From assembly GCF_007671655.1 (NCBI RefSeq), contig NZ_VCGX01000002.1:868001-932000 (forward strand): DNA of 64,000 bases, in the 5' to 3' direction. Origin of the DNA: Marinobacter piscis (lineage in GTDB: Bacteria; Pseudomonadota; Gammaproteobacteria; Pseudomonadales; Oleiphilaceae). Of this stretch, positions 21,501 through 29,014 are shown in pieces. Position numbers and translations under genes: made by a program. Numbering within the stretch: position 1 is the first letter of the stretch; the number at the start of each line of letters is the position of its first letter. The notes below the pieces were generated by a model. That model was not told the origin of the DNA, ran no database searches, and saw only the letters and a list, made by a program, of their open reading frames with translations.

Positions 21501-22053
21501 AAACATTGGCTTTACTTTGTACATGCAACTTCTGGACGAAGCCGTAAAAGCCATTCGTGAAGGCCGCACCCCCAATGCAGAGCTACCTCTGAGCCACGGC
21601 ACGGAAATGAATCTGCGCATCCCGGCACTGATTCCCGAGGATTACCTGCCAGATGTCCATAACAGGCTGATGCTTTATAAACGCATTGCCAGTGTAAGCG
21701 ACCGGAATGCATTAAAAGAACTTCAGGTTGAGATGATCGACCGCTTCGGATTATTGCCTGAGCCGGCCAAAAATCTGATCCGGCAAACCCAGCTACGGCT
21801 TCAGGCCGAAGCCCTGGGCATTGTCAAAGTAGATGCTGGCAAGGAATGGGCCAGCCTTGAGTTTGGTAACGCCACCCCGGTCGACCCGCTGGTTCTGGTT
21901 AACAAAATGCAATCCGCGCCGGACACTTACCGCCTGGATGGCGCCAACAGTTTCCGTTTTCGGCTGAAGGACACCTCAACCAATGGTAAACTCGACGGTA
22001 TTGCAGCAATGCTGAGCGAACTCATGCCGGAAAAAAGCGCAGCCACTGCCTGA
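18523..22053 (+). CDS. mfd: Transcription-repair coupling factor Mfd
   Basis: Mfd pushes stalled RNA polymerase off damaged DNA and recruits UvrA. I start at the ATG at 18523 (1176 residues); the open frame extends upstream, but there it overlaps the mfd promoter. Domains in order: UvrB-like N-terminal region (about 30-330), a CarD-like RNA-polymerase interaction domain (VVHIDHGVGRYLGLETI), a RecG-like translocase with Walker A GDVGFGKTE, DEEH (VIIDEEHRFGVGQ), LTATPIPRT and QLRGRVGR, and the C-terminal TRCF domain (LPDVHNRLMLYKRI) that masks the UvrA-binding surface. Length matches the family. Confidence 0.97.
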   Translation: MSQGVPTSAAPKTLIAPAFPVKAADHRTWGQLHGSADALAICESARVHKGLTLVITRSTAEAIRLEQSLRFFLGLSPGNGGAVVTEEELELLSLPDWETLPYDLFSPHQDIVSQRIRALHRLPATEHGIIVVPARTLMHRLPPADYLQGNTLLLETGQSLNTDTWRQQLATAGYRHAENVYEHGEYAVRGSIIDIYPMGSDLPYRIDLFDNEIETLRTFDPETQRSIDRIERIELLPAYEFPWHKEARSGFRNRWFEQFPHADKSAPVYQDVSNGITPPGIEYYLPLFFDQTATLFDYLPANTHVFTAAGLNDAVHMFDSETRSRYEERRHDLHRPILPPATLFLLPDELFGHLKAFPRVTTTTETAKGGGAVNCTTQPLPDIAMNARAADPAGKLRGFLEGFEGRALICAESSGRREALIDTLSENKFTLEGFDCWQDFLADESAPLGITTAPIDQALVLPEQRIALITETALFGERVLQSRRREKPTDVDDNAFRDLSELRTGSPVVHIDHGVGRYLGLETITVEGDASEFLMLEYAGGSKLYVPVSSLHLISRYAGTDTEHAPLHKLGTERWNTAKQKALEKIRDTAAELLDVYARREARKGYAFENPKEAYQAFAAGFPFEETPDQQMAIEAVFEDMTSDKPMDRLVCGDVGFGKTEVAMRAAFLATWSGKQVAVLVPTTLLAQQHYDSFRDRFSDTPVSIELLSRFRSSRETSKAMEALESGQADIVIGTHKLLQGTTRFKNLGLVIIDEEHRFGVGQKEKLKALRAEVDMLNLTATPIPRTLNMAMGHLRDLSIIATPPARRLSVKTFVRQREEAMIKEAILREVLRGGQVYMLHNDVASIERTAEDLRRLVPEARVGVAHGQMRERQLEQIMSDFYHKRFNVLVCTTIIETGIDIPSANTIIIERADKFGLAQLHQLRGRVGRSHHQAYAYLLTPPPKAISADAKKRLEAISEAQDLGAGFMLATHDLEIRGAGELLGDEQSGQIENIGFTLYMQLLDEAVKAIREGRTPNAELPLSHGTEMNLRIPALIPEDYLPDVHNRLMLYKRIASVSDRNALKELQVEMIDRFGLLPEPAKNLIRQTQLRLQAEALGIVKVDAGKEWASLEFGNATPVDPLVLVNKMQSAPDTYRLDGANSFRFRLKDTSTNGKLDGIAAMLSELMPEKSAATA

Positions 22054-22096
22054 CCACCGCCTGAAAACAGGGCCCTGAAAAAACTGGAGCATTCTC

Positions 22097-22822
22097 TTGC
22101 AGACAGACAGTAACCGCCTGTGCCAGCGCTTGGCACACACCCTGCTGGCCGTTTTATTGGCAATAACTTCTGTGGCCGCTCACGCCCAACAGGGGTCTGA
22201 CAACCTCTACCGGGCGGAATTTGTGATCCTTGAACGTATTATCGCGCCGGATGCGGTGAATGAGCGCATGGCTAGCCACCAGGTGAAGCCCCCGGTAAAT
22301 ACCCGCAAAACCCTGTACAGCGTAGCTGGCGATGGCAGCACTCACTCGTCTCTGAAGCTATCCGGGCGCAACCAGCTGTACCTTGGTAATGCGGCTAACC
22401 GGCTGGAAAACAGCGGTAAGTACCGGGTGCTGATGGCAACCGGCTGGTACCAGAGTTTCCCGCAAAACTACCAGGGCGAACCCCTGCGTGTGGAAATCGG
22501 GGACTGGCTTTCCCGGGCGGGCCAGAGAGAAATAGAAGGCCATATCAAAATCGACCGGAAACGCTATCTGCACGTTAACGTTCACCTGAATCACTGGCAG
22601 GAGGGCAAGGTTGCCACCTCTGCCGTTACCGCCAGCGGTGAGCCAGACGCTACGCCAGAATCTTCAGCTGCCGTGGGTGCAGAACAGAACCTGGAACCTG
22701 AAGTGCCGCTGGAACTGTTGACCTGGATCCGCGAAACCCGCCGGATGCGCAGTGAGGAAATCCATTTTCTGGACTCCCCCACCATTGGCGTTCTGATATT
22801 TTTCAGGAAGGTAAATCGGTAA
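22097..22822 (+). CDS. CsiV-family periplasmic protein
   Basis: The 241-residue protein begins at a TTG, with GGAG seven bases upstream, and no ATG is available before the mature region. A signal peptide ends at about VAAHA. The mature part matches the CsiV family (peptidoglycan-binding proteins first studied in Vibrio), which commonly follows mfd; I recognise the YRAEFVILERI start and the C-terminal RRMRSEEIHFLDSPTIGVLI segment. Exact role here is unknown. It starts 43 bases after mfd and its last 20 bases overlap the end of the convergent mtiP gene. Confidence 0.8.
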   Translation: MQTDSNRLCQRLAHTLLAVLLAITSVAAHAQQGSDNLYRAEFVILERIIAPDAVNERMASHQVKPPVNTRKTLYSVAGDGSTHSSLKLSGRNQLYLGNAANRLENSGKYRVLMATGWYQSFPQNYQGEPLRVEIGDWLSRAGQREIEGHIKIDRKRYLHVNVHLNHWQEGKVATSAVTASGEPDATPESSAAVGAEQNLEPEVPLELLTWIRETRRMRSEEIHFLDSPTIGVLIFFRKVNR

Positions 22823-23585
22823 GGGCTGCCAGTCCGGCTACCGAGGCTTCAAGAATGCGGTGTACACCAGACATACCTTTCTCGATGGCGGCCTCGATTT
22901 CCTTCATGGACACCACCTGATCTGACTTCCCGGCCGCCCGGTTCACCACCAGCCCCAGGCACACGTAGCGCATCCCCAGTTCCGCCGCCAGGGCGGCCTC
23001 GGGCATGCCAGTCATGCCCACCAGATCACAACCATCCCGCTCCAGGCGTCGTACCTCTGCAGCGGTTTCAAGCCTTGGACCCTGGGTGGCGCCATAAACA
23101 CCAAAACCGGAAAATGCCACATTATGAGCCGTTGCAGCCTGTATCAGAATATCCCGCGCGGCCTGATCGTATGGCCAGGTAAAATCGATGTGAGTGACGT
23201 CTTCCAGATCGCCCTCAAAAAAAGTCCCTGACCGACCCCAGGTGTAATCAATAATCTGGTCGGGGATGACGACACAGGCCGGCTCCATATCTGAATGTAT
23301 CCCGCCAACCGCGTTCACCCCGACAACCGTGCGCACTCCGGCATCGTACAGGGCCTTGATATTCGCCCGGTAGTTAACCTCATGGGGTGGTATCCGGTGC
23401 GGATTCCCGTGTCGCGATAAAAAAACAACAGACTGGCCTTGCAGCGATCCGCGGGTCAGTGCTGATGAAGGCACCCCATAGGGGGTGGCTGCGGCTTGTC
23501 GGCCGACCACCTCTAACTCTGCAAGGCTTGTCAGACCTGTGCCCCCGATAATCCCAACCACACGATTGTCAGTTTCTGTGCTCAA
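22803..23585 (-). CDS. S-methyl-5'-thioinosine phosphorylase (MTAP/PNP family)
   Basis: The family splits purine nucleosides with phosphate. The 260-residue protein has IIGGTGL, SRHGNPHRIPPHEVNYRAN, the phosphate and base sites in GVNAVGGIH, and the substrate region GATQGPRLETAAEV followed by DLVGMTGMPEAALAAELGM. In Pseudomonas the orthologue at this locus (near mfd and psrA) is specific for methylthioinosine, so I use that name, but specificity is inferred. It starts at a TTG overlapping the mscS stop (TTGA); the purine-rich end of mscS supplies its ribosome site. Confidence 0.87.
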   Translation of the reverse strand: MSTETDNRVVGIIGGTGLTSLAELEVVGRQAAATPYGVPSSALTRGSLQGQSVVFLSRHGNPHRIPPHEVNYRANIKALYDAGVRTVVGVNAVGGIHSDMEPACVVIPDQIIDYTWGRSGTFFEGDLEDVTHIDFTWPYDQAARDILIQAATAHNVAFSGFGVYGATQGPRLETAAEVRRLERDGCDLVGMTGMPEAALAAELGMRYVCLGLVVNRAAGKSDQVVSMKEIEAAIEKGMSGVHRILEASVAGLAALTDLPS

Positions 23586-24883
23586 TCTCCCTCTCCTTCT
23601 CCATCTTCCCCTTCCAGGGATTGTTCACCAACGTCACCCGCCCGGGTATCCTGGCGACAGCTGCGTTCATGCTTCCTGCCACTATTCCTGCTGCGGAAGG
23701 CGCGTTTTGTATCGGCTGTTTCTTTGTTTGCTCCTTCCTCATTCTCCGGTTCCGCGTCAACAGACTCCTTCTCATGCTCAGCCAGCCAGCTTTCGTCACC
23801 AAAATGTATGGTCTGCGTCGGGAAAGCTACCTGACCACCATGACCTTCAATAACATCACTGATTTTCAGAAGCACATCCTGCTTCACCTCATGGTACCGA
23901 ACCCATTGGGTGGTTTTGGTGAAGGCATAAATCATAATCTCCAGTGAGGATTGACTGAAAGCGAGAAAGTTAACAATCAACGTTTGTTTACTATCAATAT
24001 CATCATGCTGTTCCAGCATGGTACGGATGTCTGCAACAATCTCCGCCATCTGGCTGACATCAGCATAACGAATCCCGATGGTCTCAGAGATTCGCCGATT
24101 CGTCATTCGTGAGGGGTTCTCGACTGCGATGGTTGTAAAGGCCGCGTTGGGAACATAGAGGGGGCGTTTATCAAACGTCCGGATAGTCGTAAGCCGCCAG
24201 CCTATGTGCTCCACCGTTCCTTCAATGTTGCGATCCGGCGAACGTACCCAGTCGCCTACCTTGAACGGCCGGTCCAGGTGAATAATAAAGCCCCCGAAAA
24301 AGTTCGCCAGCAGGTCTTTGGCGGCGAAACCAACGGCAATCCCCCCAACACCCCCAAAAGCCATTACCCCGGATATACTGAACCCCAGTGACTGCATCCC
24401 AATGAGCACCGCGGTCACAATAACCACCGCACGCAACAGCTTGCTTATCGCGTTTACGGTGGTGTAATCCATGGGCTTTTGCATTTTTACTGGGGAGACA
24501 AGAATATTCTCACCCCGTTTTATCAGCCGGATCAGCGCCCAGACCAGGACAATGATGAAGCCGATCCGCATGAGCACTCCATTTGCCTGGAATATCTCGG
24601 CGGAAGAATAATGGTGAGCCACCTCCGCAGCCCAGTACACGCCCTGCATCCAGATAAACGCCACCAGCGGGGCGCGCGCTGCATGCAGTGCTGTGTCGTC
24701 CCAGAGATTCTGGGTTTTAGCGAATTTCCGTTCTAAAGCCGCGATCACGTGGCTGGCAATATACGCAGTGGCAGCCGTGCCCAGCACCAATACAAATACG
24801 ATAATGCCTGCCCGCCAGCCTTCCGTAAGCACACCAAAGCTTTTGATCCAGCCATTCAGGGTGACCATCATTTCTCCGATCAT
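23582..24883 (-). CDS. MscS-family mechanosensitive channel
   Basis: The 433-residue membrane protein has about five N-terminal hydrophobic segments, then the pore helix and beta-domain signature GVGGIAVGFAAKDLLANFFG, the LDRPFKVGDWV loop and the VPNAAF segment. It should release solutes during hypo-osmotic shock. The C-terminal 65 residues are low-complexity, rich in Glu, Lys and Arg, ending in a GEDGEGEGD stretch. GAGGA precedes the ATG by five bases. It lies 33 bases after the L,D-transpeptidase and overlaps the following mtiP start. Confidence 0.92.
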   Translation of the reverse strand: MIGEMMVTLNGWIKSFGVLTEGWRAGIIVFVLVLGTAATAYIASHVIAALERKFAKTQNLWDDTALHAARAPLVAFIWMQGVYWAAEVAHHYSSAEIFQANGVLMRIGFIIVLVWALIRLIKRGENILVSPVKMQKPMDYTTVNAISKLLRAVVIVTAVLIGMQSLGFSISGVMAFGGVGGIAVGFAAKDLLANFFGGFIIHLDRPFKVGDWVRSPDRNIEGTVEHIGWRLTTIRTFDKRPLYVPNAAFTTIAVENPSRMTNRRISETIGIRYADVSQMAEIVADIRTMLEQHDDIDSKQTLIVNFLAFSQSSLEIMIYAFTKTTQWVRYHEVKQDVLLKISDVIEGHGGQVAFPTQTIHFGDESWLAEHEKESVDAEPENEEGANKETADTKRAFRSRNSGRKHERSCRQDTRAGDVGEQSLEGEDGEGEGD

Positions 24884-24916
24884 CGGAATCCTCTACTCAC
24901 TTTTGTTAAACGGGGT

Positions 24917-25417
24917 TCAGCGAATGGTGACCGGCATACCGGTGCGGGCTGCGCCAAACAGCTCAATCACATCGTCATTGCGCATGCGAATACAGCCATG
25001 GGATCGCGCTTGCCCCATGGGCTCTGTATCTGGAGTGCCATGTATATAGATAAAACGACGGAAGGTATCTACATTTCCACCCCGGTTCTTACCAGGCTCC
25101 AGCCCGCAGAGCCAGAGAATGCGGCTGAGAATCCAGTCACGCCCCGGGTGACTGGCTGCAAGCTCCGGAGTGTAGATCTCTCCGGTAGGTCGACGGGCGC
25201 GAAACACGGTGTTGGCGGGCAAGCCGGCACCGACCATGGCGCGCAGATAATGCGCCCCCCTGGGAGTGCAACCACTGCCATTTTGCTCACCGGCGCCATT
25301 CAAACCCGTGGAAACGGGATAACCGGCGATACTCCGCCCTTTCTCATCAAGCAGGGTAAGGGTCTGGCTGTTCAGGCAGATATCAATGGAACTGGCATTA
25401 AGACTGTGCTGGCTCAC
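24917..25417 (-). CDS. L,D-transpeptidase (YkuD domain)
   Basis: YkuD-domain enzymes form 3-3 cross-links in peptidoglycan or attach proteins to it. The protein has the active-site sequence ARSHGCIRMRNDD with catalytic Cys and upstream His (FIYIHGTPD). I favour a GTG start at 25417 (166 residues), where the conserved domain begins; a TTG at 25450 is also possible, and neither has a good ribosome site. No signal peptide is visible with either start, which is odd for a cell-wall enzyme but common in this short subgroup. It follows psrA by about 54 bases. Confidence 0.85.
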   Translation of the reverse strand: MSQHSLNASSIDICLNSQTLTLLDEKGRSIAGYPVSTGLNGAGEQNGSGCTPRGAHYLRAMVGAGLPANTVFRARRPTGEIYTPELAASHPGRDWILSRILWLCGLEPGKNRGGNVDTFRRFIYIHGTPDTEPMGQARSHGCIRMRNDDVIELFGAARTGMPVTIR

Positions 25418-25471
25418 AACATGTTCGACTCCCAATAGATTCAGGAGCAAGCCTAACCGAGCAGGGACAGC

Positions 25472-26149
25472 TCAGGCAACCGGACTATTGTCAGGAGCGG
25501 AAGGGATCTGAAACGTGTCAGGCGCCTGCATGCCTGCGGCCAGGAAAGGAACAAGGCGTGCCGCAATTTCCTGGACGGTGGTTTCAACCCCAAGTTTATT
25601 GCGCAGAATATCCTGCAGAGCCTCGCTGCTGGACATTGTGAAGGCCGTGGCGCCCAGCATAAACTGAATACGCCAGTAACGGTCTACGGCCGAGAGTTGC
25701 GGCGTGGCATCTTTTAACAAGCTCATAAACCGGCTAAACGGCTCGCTGTATTCCTGTTCCAGAAACTTTCGCAGATGCCCCTGTGACTGGGTATAGGCAA
25801 GCCCGAGCAGGCGCATAAAGATGGAGATTCCCCGCTCATTACGCTGGGGCATACGCACGGCACTTTCAGTCAATGCCCACAGGATCTGATTCAGGGTTGG
25901 GGGATCAACTTCACACCGGGCTTCAAGCTCATCAAATGCGTGCTGGAGAGTTGCGGAAAAAGGTGTTAAAAAGCGGGCAAAGACCGCGTGTATCAGCGCA
26001 TTCTTGGACCCGAAATGATAGTTGACGGCAGCCAGATTGACCCTGGCCTTACTGGTAATCATACGCAGCGAGGTTTCTGAAAACCCACGTTCAGCAAACA
26101 GCTCTTCTGCAGCATCAAGAATCCGGTCAACTGTGTTCAACTGGGCCAT
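25472..26149 (-). CDS. psrA: TetR-family fatty-acid-responsive regulator PsrA
   Basis: The 225-residue protein has an N-terminal TetR helix-turn-helix (VDRILDAAEELFAERGF; VNLAAVNYHFGSK) and a ligand domain. The match to Pseudomonas PsrA runs through the whole protein (for instance SIFMRLLGLAYTQSQGHLR and FMLGATAF). PsrA binds long-chain acyl-CoA or fatty acids and controls beta-oxidation genes, rpoS and itself. Strong local support: two palindromes of the known PsrA type overlap its own promoter (26170-26196). Downstream LDT, mscS and mtiP may be cotranscribed. Confidence 0.9.
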   Translation of the reverse strand: MAQLNTVDRILDAAEELFAERGFSETSLRMITSKARVNLAAVNYHFGSKNALIHAVFARFLTPFSATLQHAFDELEARCEVDPPTLNQILWALTESAVRMPQRNERGISIFMRLLGLAYTQSQGHLRKFLEQEYSEPFSRFMSLLKDATPQLSAVDRYWRIQFMLGATAFTMSSSEALQDILRNKLGVETTVQEIAARLVPFLAAGMQAPDTFQIPSAPDNSPVA

Positions 26150-26169
26150 TTTGTTTTCAGTGCCTCTGA

Positions 26170-26196
26170 CAAACGTCTGTTTGAAACATACGTTTG
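26170..26196. promoter_or_regulatory. Double PsrA operator
   Basis: CAAACGTCTGTTTG (26170-26183) and GAAACATACGTTTG (26183-26196) both fit the PsrA site described in Pseudomonas, G/CAAAC-N2-4-GTTTG/C with N4, and share one base. They cover the -10 element and the start region of the psrA promoter, which points to autorepression. Confidence 0.82.
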
Positions 26197-26213
26197 AAGC
26201 ACATTTATGTCAA
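26185..26213 (-). promoter_or_regulatory. Sigma-70 promoter of psrA
   Basis: On the minus strand a perfect TTGACA (26213-26208) and TATGTT (26190-26185) are 17 bases apart. The -35 overlaps the stop codon of the upstream membrane-protein gene; the -10 lies inside the second PsrA operator. Confidence 0.75.
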
Positions 26214-27166
26214 GCTTTGCGCTCTGGTTCTGCCACGACCGTTTGCCATCCCTGGTCTATTGCTTCCTGATTACCTTCAAAGAAGGCCGCCTGTACACGG
26301 TCATAGGCTTTCTCAGCTTCAAGCAGGTAAATCAGGTATAACCTGATATGCTCCCGCCTGTATAAAGCAGAGGCCAATACCCCTTGCTCAGACAGTTGCA
26401 GAAAGTCACTGAACCGCGCGTGCCTCAATGCGGGGTTAAAATCTGCCATTCGGGCACATTGCCAGATCAGGCCCTCCTTACCTTCAAGGTGCTCCACGTG
26501 TTTTCTGGCATCACGCAGCATCCGTTGGCGTTTGAGAAGCAAATCCAGATACGAGGGTTCAGATGTGTAAACGCGCCGGATGGTCGGAATACCGAGCAGC
26601 ACAATGATCACGAACGCGCCAAAGCCACCGCCCGCAATCCAGGCTGGCACAAAGCCCGTCAGACCGCTGAGAAATAAAGCGGCCGCTAACAGTGCACTGA
26701 AAAGCCACAGATCCCGGTTCCGGCGTGCTTTTGCAAGGCTGAAATTATCCGGCCAGTTGTTCATAGCCAGCAAATCGAAGTCCATTAGCACCACGCGATC
26801 ACACTGGCGCAACATCAGTCTGAGCGCGCGCTGCCTGACTCTGGCCCGGGACAGCGCCGTGTCCTCCGTGTGCTCACTGTTTTCTTCCTGATCCTGCGCG
26901 GGTTCACTGGAATCCGGCTCAGGCACCACCTGCTCTTCAGGCACAGGGCCTGGATCAGCGGCACGACCAGGTCGCAACACGGCACCTTGAGGCGTTTCTG
27001 TTGACGCCTCTTTAACAACCTGATTCTCAGCCATAGTATGGGATCCACTGGGTTCAAGAGCGTTTGTCAGGCCAGGCCTGCTATTAAGGGTATCGACACT
27101 GGCGGCTATATCTTGAACACGCACATCTGTAAGTGTGCTCCTGTCTACAAACTTGGCAACAGCCAT
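26210..27166 (-). CDS. Uncharacterised membrane protein with two helices
   Basis: I do not recognise a family. The 318-residue reading (start at 27166, with AAGGA eleven bases upstream) has an N-terminal Pro/Glu/Ser-rich disordered region to about residue 105, a charged helical stretch, a membrane hairpin (about 152-172 and 176-193), then a soluble helical C-terminal half rich in Arg, Leu and aromatic residues. Both ends should be cytoplasmic. A shorter start at 27034 (residue 45) is possible. It is divergent from riboflavin synthase (57 bases) and upstream of psrA on the same strand. Confidence 0.7.
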   Translation of the reverse strand: MAVAKFVDRSTLTDVRVQDIAASVDTLNSRPGLTNALEPSGSHTMAENQVVKEASTETPQGAVLRPGRAADPGPVPEEQVVPEPDSSEPAQDQEENSEHTEDTALSRARVRQRALRLMLRQCDRVVLMDFDLLAMNNWPDNFSLAKARRNRDLWLFSALLAAALFLSGLTGFVPAWIAGGGFGAFVIIVLLGIPTIRRVYTSEPSYLDLLLKRQRMLRDARKHVEHLEGKEGLIWQCARMADFNPALRHARFSDFLQLSEQGVLASALYRREHIRLYLIYLLEAEKAYDRVQAAFFEGNQEAIDQGWQTVVAEPERKA

Positions 27167-27223
27167 CCCGCCCGTTATCCTTCGCGTCTGTGCCGCTCTT
27201 TGCTTCTCCCATGAGGTCTGTTT

Positions 27224-27847
27224 ATGTTCACAGGTATTGTTCAGGGTATTGCCGTTGTTGAAGATATTGCCGCTGTAACCGGATTAAGCACCTTCGCGAT
27301 CCGCTTACCGGATAACACTGCCGAAGGCGTTACTATCGGTGCTTCTGTTGCGATTAACGGTACCTGCCTGACGGTCACCCGGCAGAGCGGCAACACCCTG
27401 TACTTCGATGCCATGCAGGAAACCCTTACGCTGACAACGCTCGGCGACCTCAAACCAGGGCAGGCTGTTAACTTTGAGCGGGCCGCACGGATTGGCGATG
27501 AAATTGGTGGTCACCTGCTCTCAGGGCACGTGCACACAACGGCAAGTGTGACGGAGATTCTGCGGCCGGAAAACAACGTCACTCTCTGGTTTGAAGTACC
27601 GGAGCCCTGGGTTCGCTATATTTTTCCAAAAGGCTTTATTGCCATTAATGGCGCCAGCCTGACCATTGGCGAAGTTGAAGGTAACCGGTTCAATGTCCAC
27701 CTGATTCCCGAAACCCTGCGCGCCACCACGTTTGGTACCATCGAAGAAGGCATGAAGGTAAATATAGAAATCGATAGCCAGACTCAGACCATTGTGGACA
27801 CCCTGGCCCGCCTGGGTTACGACCGCCCTGCCCCGGAAGGGTCATAA
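27224..27847 (+). CDS. ribE: Riboflavin synthase, E. coli RibC type
   Basis: The enzyme dismutates two lumazine molecules into riboflavin. The 207-residue protein is two similar lumazine-binding beta-barrels: MFTGIVQG (N-terminal residues needed for catalysis), GASVAINGTCLTVT and GDEIGGHLLSGHVH in the first, KGFIAINGASLTIGEV and FNVHLIPETL in the second, then IEIDSQTQTIVDT. It aligns with E. coli RibC throughout. It stands alone, without other rib genes nearby. GAGG lies eight bases before the ATG. The gene is convergent with rlmG, 11 bases apart. Confidence 0.93.
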   Translation: MFTGIVQGIAVVEDIAAVTGLSTFAIRLPDNTAEGVTIGASVAINGTCLTVTRQSGNTLYFDAMQETLTLTTLGDLKPGQAVNFERAARIGDEIGGHLLSGHVHTTASVTEILRPENNVTLWFEVPEPWVRYIFPKGFIAINGASLTIGEVEGNRFNVHLIPETLRATTFGTIEEGMKVNIEIDSQTQTIVDTLARLGYDRPAPEGS

Positions 27848-27858
27848 ACCTCCGGGAT

Positions 27859-29010
27859 TCAATGGCGCCAGGCTTCAAAAACCACAAACCTGGGGTTGGC
27901 GTCTAGCTGTCGAATATGCGGGAAAAAGCGCCGCAGGCTTTTATGGTAGCCCAGGTGCCGGTTTCCAACCATCAGCATACGCCCCCGTGCTGACAGGCTT
28001 CGGGATGCCTGTTCAAACAACCGCAGGGCGATATGATCCCCCACCACACCGCCCTCATGGAACGGAGGATTCAGCAGAATCAGGTCAAACGGCTCAAGAT
28101 CACTGGCAACACCATCTGCATGCACAAACAGCGCCCTGGCACTGGGGAATGCGGCTGCCGTGTTATGGCGGGCGCTCAGCACCGCCTGGCTGGACACATC
28201 ACTGAAGGTTATTTCAAGTTCCGGCTTTGCCATCAGGGCACTCAGGCCCAGAACACCGTTGCCACAGGCCAGATCCAGCACCCGGGCGTCGGGGCCGCAC
28301 GCCTGAAGCGCAGCTTGCAGGTGCGGCAGCATCAGCCGGGTACCCTGGTCCAGTTTTTCCCGGGCGAACACGGCCGGCATTGCGATAACCCGAATGCCAC
28401 TCCCATCCAGCTCGTATCCCTTCCAGACGCCCGACCAATCATCCAGTGTTGCATCACCGCGGCCGCAGGTTATCAGGCGTGCTTTCTTTAAGGCCCGACT
28501 TACGTTCCGGACGTCCACCGCGGCGTTGAACACATCCACACTTCGATCCGGCAGATGCTTGATCATGCCGGCCGCCAGTAACCTACCCCCAGGTGTGAGC
28601 GCATCGTTGATCCAGCGCAGCAGCCAGGCAAGATAATCAGCTTCGCGAGGAATACGCAGCAGAATCAGGTCATACTGGCCAGGCGGTGGCTGCCCCCAGC
28701 TGTACACGTGTCCGGGCGCTGACGAACCAGGATTCAGTTCCGCATTCAGCGTCAGTGCGGCGCGCAGTTGTGCACTATCGGCTACAACATCCGGACACCA
28801 GGCTGAGAGCCCAAGGGTTAGTGCCCCATACTGATCATCCACCACCAGAACCCGCGCATCAGGCACAGCGTCCAGGTGGGCGAAGGCTTCTTTCAACAGC
28901 AGCTCATCGGCGGCACTCCATGCGCGAAGACTCGCGTCGCTGGTGCCGGGCCGGCTCAGTGTCAGGCTGCCCGAAGAAAGCTCCAGCACCGCCGTTGTTA
29001 CATTCGACAT
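27859..29010 (-). CDS. rlmG: 23S rRNA m2G1835 methyltransferase RlmG
   Basis: The 383-residue protein (ATG at 29010; the frame stays open upstream but would overlap rsmC) is two tandem methyltransferase-like domains, the first degenerate, the second with the SAM site VLDLACGNGVLGL and the substrate motif LILLNPPFHEGG, followed by GDHIALRLFEQA as in RlmG. The family makes N2-methylguanine in 23S rRNA. It begins five bases below the rsmC stop codon, so the two are almost certainly cotranscribed. Confidence 0.83.
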   Translation of the reverse strand: MSNVTTAVLELSSGSLTLSRPGTSDASLRAWSAADELLLKEAFAHLDAVPDARVLVVDDQYGALTLGLSAWCPDVVADSAQLRAALTLNAELNPGSSAPGHVYSWGQPPPGQYDLILLRIPREADYLAWLLRWINDALTPGGRLLAAGMIKHLPDRSVDVFNAAVDVRNVSRALKKARLITCGRGDATLDDWSGVWKGYELDGSGIRVIAMPAVFAREKLDQGTRLMLPHLQAALQACGPDARVLDLACGNGVLGLSALMAKPELEITFSDVSSQAVLSARHNTAAAFPSARALFVHADGVASDLEPFDLILLNPPFHEGGVVGDHIALRLFEQASRSLSARGRMLMVGNRHLGYHKSLRRFFPHIRQLDANPRFVVFEAWRH

Positions 29011-29014
29011 GACA

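Noticed and set aside
22133..22148. Sigma-54-like sequence TGGCACACACCCTGCT near the start of csiV
   Set aside because: It has correct GG-N10-GC spacing but falls in the signal-peptide coding region and no gene starts downstream within reach.
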